From: Erythrobacter sp. 34-65-8
GTDB taxonomy: Bacteria; Pseudomonadota; Alphaproteobacteria; Sphingomonadales; Sphingomonadaceae
Direction of reading: 5' to 3'
NCBI GenBank assembly: GCA_002278985.1
Contig: NCJP01000079.1
Span: forward strand, 1-7,409
DNA: 7,409 bases
Part shown: one piece after another, positions 6,791 through 7,409 of the stretch
Position numbering within the stretch: position 1 is the first letter of the stretch
Layout: each line of letters begins with the position of its first letter
Notes under the pieces: model-generated
What the model saw: only the letters and a program-made list of their open reading frames with translations
Told to the model about the DNA's origin: nothing
Database searches by the model: none
Program-made: the position numbers and the translations under genes

Positions 6791-6795
6791 CAACC

Positions 6796-7409
6796 ATGCA
6801 GATAGCTTTCACTTCGACTTTGCCCACCAACGCCGGATTGGTCGCACACGTAGTGTCGGGCGATACCCTGCCCGAAGGGCTGGAGCCAGCCGTGACCGCC
6901 GGCGCCAAGGTGGCGCGCTTCAAGGGAAATGAAGGCCAGCTGTTCGAGGCGTTCGTCGAACGGCAGGGCAAAGTGGTCCGTCTTGCGCTGGCGGGAGCGG
7001 GCAAGGCTGCTGCAGCAGACCGCGCCGCAGGGCTGGAAAAGGCCGGAGCGGCCCTGGCCGCGAAGTACCTGACTTCGGGCGAAACGGACATTGCCATCGA
7101 CCTGACCGGTGCCGGGCTTGACGCGGCGGGCGCTGCCTCCGTGCTGCTGGGCCTGCGCCTGCGCAGCTGGCGGCATGACGCCTATCGCACCAAGCTGAAG
7201 GACGAGCAGAAGATCACCCTGGCAAAAGCGACCGTGGTCGGCGCGCCCGAGGGAACCGAAACCGTCTGGGCGGTCGAAGCCGCGCTGGCCGACGGGGTGG
7301 AGTTTACCCGCAATCTGGTGGCCGAGCCGGGCAACAAGATTTTTCCGGTCAGCTTCGTCGAAGCGTGCGAGAAGGCCTTTTCCGGTACCGGGGCCGAACT
7401 GACCGTGCT
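6796..7409 (+). CDS. pepA: Leucyl aminopeptidase PepA (M17), N-terminal part, cut by the window end
   Basis: PepA is a hexameric, two-metal cytosolic aminopeptidase that removes N-terminal residues; in E. coli it also binds DNA. 204 codons are visible and the frame is open to the edge. Residues 1-160 match the M17 N-terminal domain, including LAGAGK (65-70) and LGLRLRSWRHDAYRTK (118-133). RNLVAEPGNKIFP (172-184) is the conserved linker opening the catalytic domain. The metal-binding Lys, Asp and Glu residues and the NTDAEGR signature lie beyond the window, so catalytic competence cannot be judged. The start is ATG with GGAG five bases upstream. It is transcribed away from lptD. In many proteobacteria holC follows pepA, and in other alphaproteobacteria lptF/lptG lie between pepA and lptD; they are absent here. 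Confidence 0.93.
   Translation, partial: MQIAFTSTLPTNAGLVAHVVSGDTLPEGLEPAVTAGAKVARFKGNEGQLFEAFVERQGKVVRLALAGAGKAAAADRAAGLEKAGAALAAKYLTSGETDIAIDLTGAGLDAAGAASVLLGLRLRSWRHDAYRTKLKDEQKITLAKATVVGAPEGTETVWAVEAALADGVEFTRNLVAEPGNKIFPVSFVEACEKAFSGTGAELTV

Larger units (their letters stand above)
6695..6795. promoter_or_regulatory. Divergent lptD/pepA intergenic region
   Basis: 101 nt lie between the divergent starts, so promoters for both genes should be here or extend into the coding regions. The best plus-strand match is TTGCCT (6698-6703) and TAATCG (6721-6726) with a 17-nt spacer. It is weak at -10. No convincing lptD promoter can be picked by eye. The region also holds two tandem AATCGC units (6722-6733) and a 12-bp palindrome. 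Confidence 0.5.

Noticed and set aside
6695..6793. Longer lptD start at 6793
   Set aside because: It would add 33 residues before a normal signal peptide and leave only two bases between divergent lptD and pepA starts.
4862..6805. Plus-strand open frames of 317 and 310 codons opposite lptD
   Set aside because: Both are antisense shadows of lptD with no domain signature.
1..7409. CRISPR array, insertion sequence, tRNA or rRNA
   Set aside because: No spaced repeats, transposase motifs, terminal inverted repeats or RNA-gene signatures were seen on either strand.

Overview
The window is GC-rich and gene-dense, and looks like the chromosome of an alphaproteobacterium. The block lptD-surA-pdxA-rsmA with pepA close by is a familiar alphaproteobacterial arrangement. 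The protein sequences and GC-rich codon use suggest Sphingomonadales (Sphingomonas, Novosphingobium or Erythrobacter-like), but the genus cannot be settled from the sequence alone.

Layout. (1) Nucleotides 1-720, plus strand: an open frame entering from the left edge. Its first ~73 codons read as the C-terminal part of a sigma-54-dependent activator, and the remaining ~155 codons read as the extreme C-terminus of malate synthase G, joined in frame. (2) 749-1150, plus strand: a small exported four-cysteine protein of the Rap1a/Tai immunity family. (3) 1147-6694, minus strand: the outer-membrane biogenesis and housekeeping block, transcribed lptD (LPS export barrel), surA (periplasmic chaperone/PPIase), pdxA (pyridoxal phosphate synthesis), rsmA (16S rRNA dimethyltransferase). 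surA/pdxA and pdxA/rsmA overlap by 4 and 8 nt; lptD and surA are separated by 148 nt. (4) 6695-6795: a 101-nt divergent intergenic region. (5) 6796 to the right edge, plus strand: the N-terminal 204 codons of leucyl aminopeptidase PepA, cut by the window end.

How the genes work together. SurA escorts beta-barrel proteins, LptD among them, across the periplasm, so lptD-surA is a functional pair. pdxA and rsmA are metabolically unrelated but translationally coupled to surA. The Rap1a/Tai gene converges on rsmA so closely that the two TAA stop codons share the tetranucleotide TTAA.

The most unusual item is the left-edge chimera: two unrelated protein families spliced within one uninterrupted frame, each missing its key functional part. 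It is either a deletion scar or an assembly join. The rest is ordinary core genome with some features worth noting: a TTG start for pdxA, an orphan immunity-family protein, and a three-cysteine LptD. No RNA gene, insertion sequence or CRISPR array is visible, and no gene-free stretch exceeds 150 nt.
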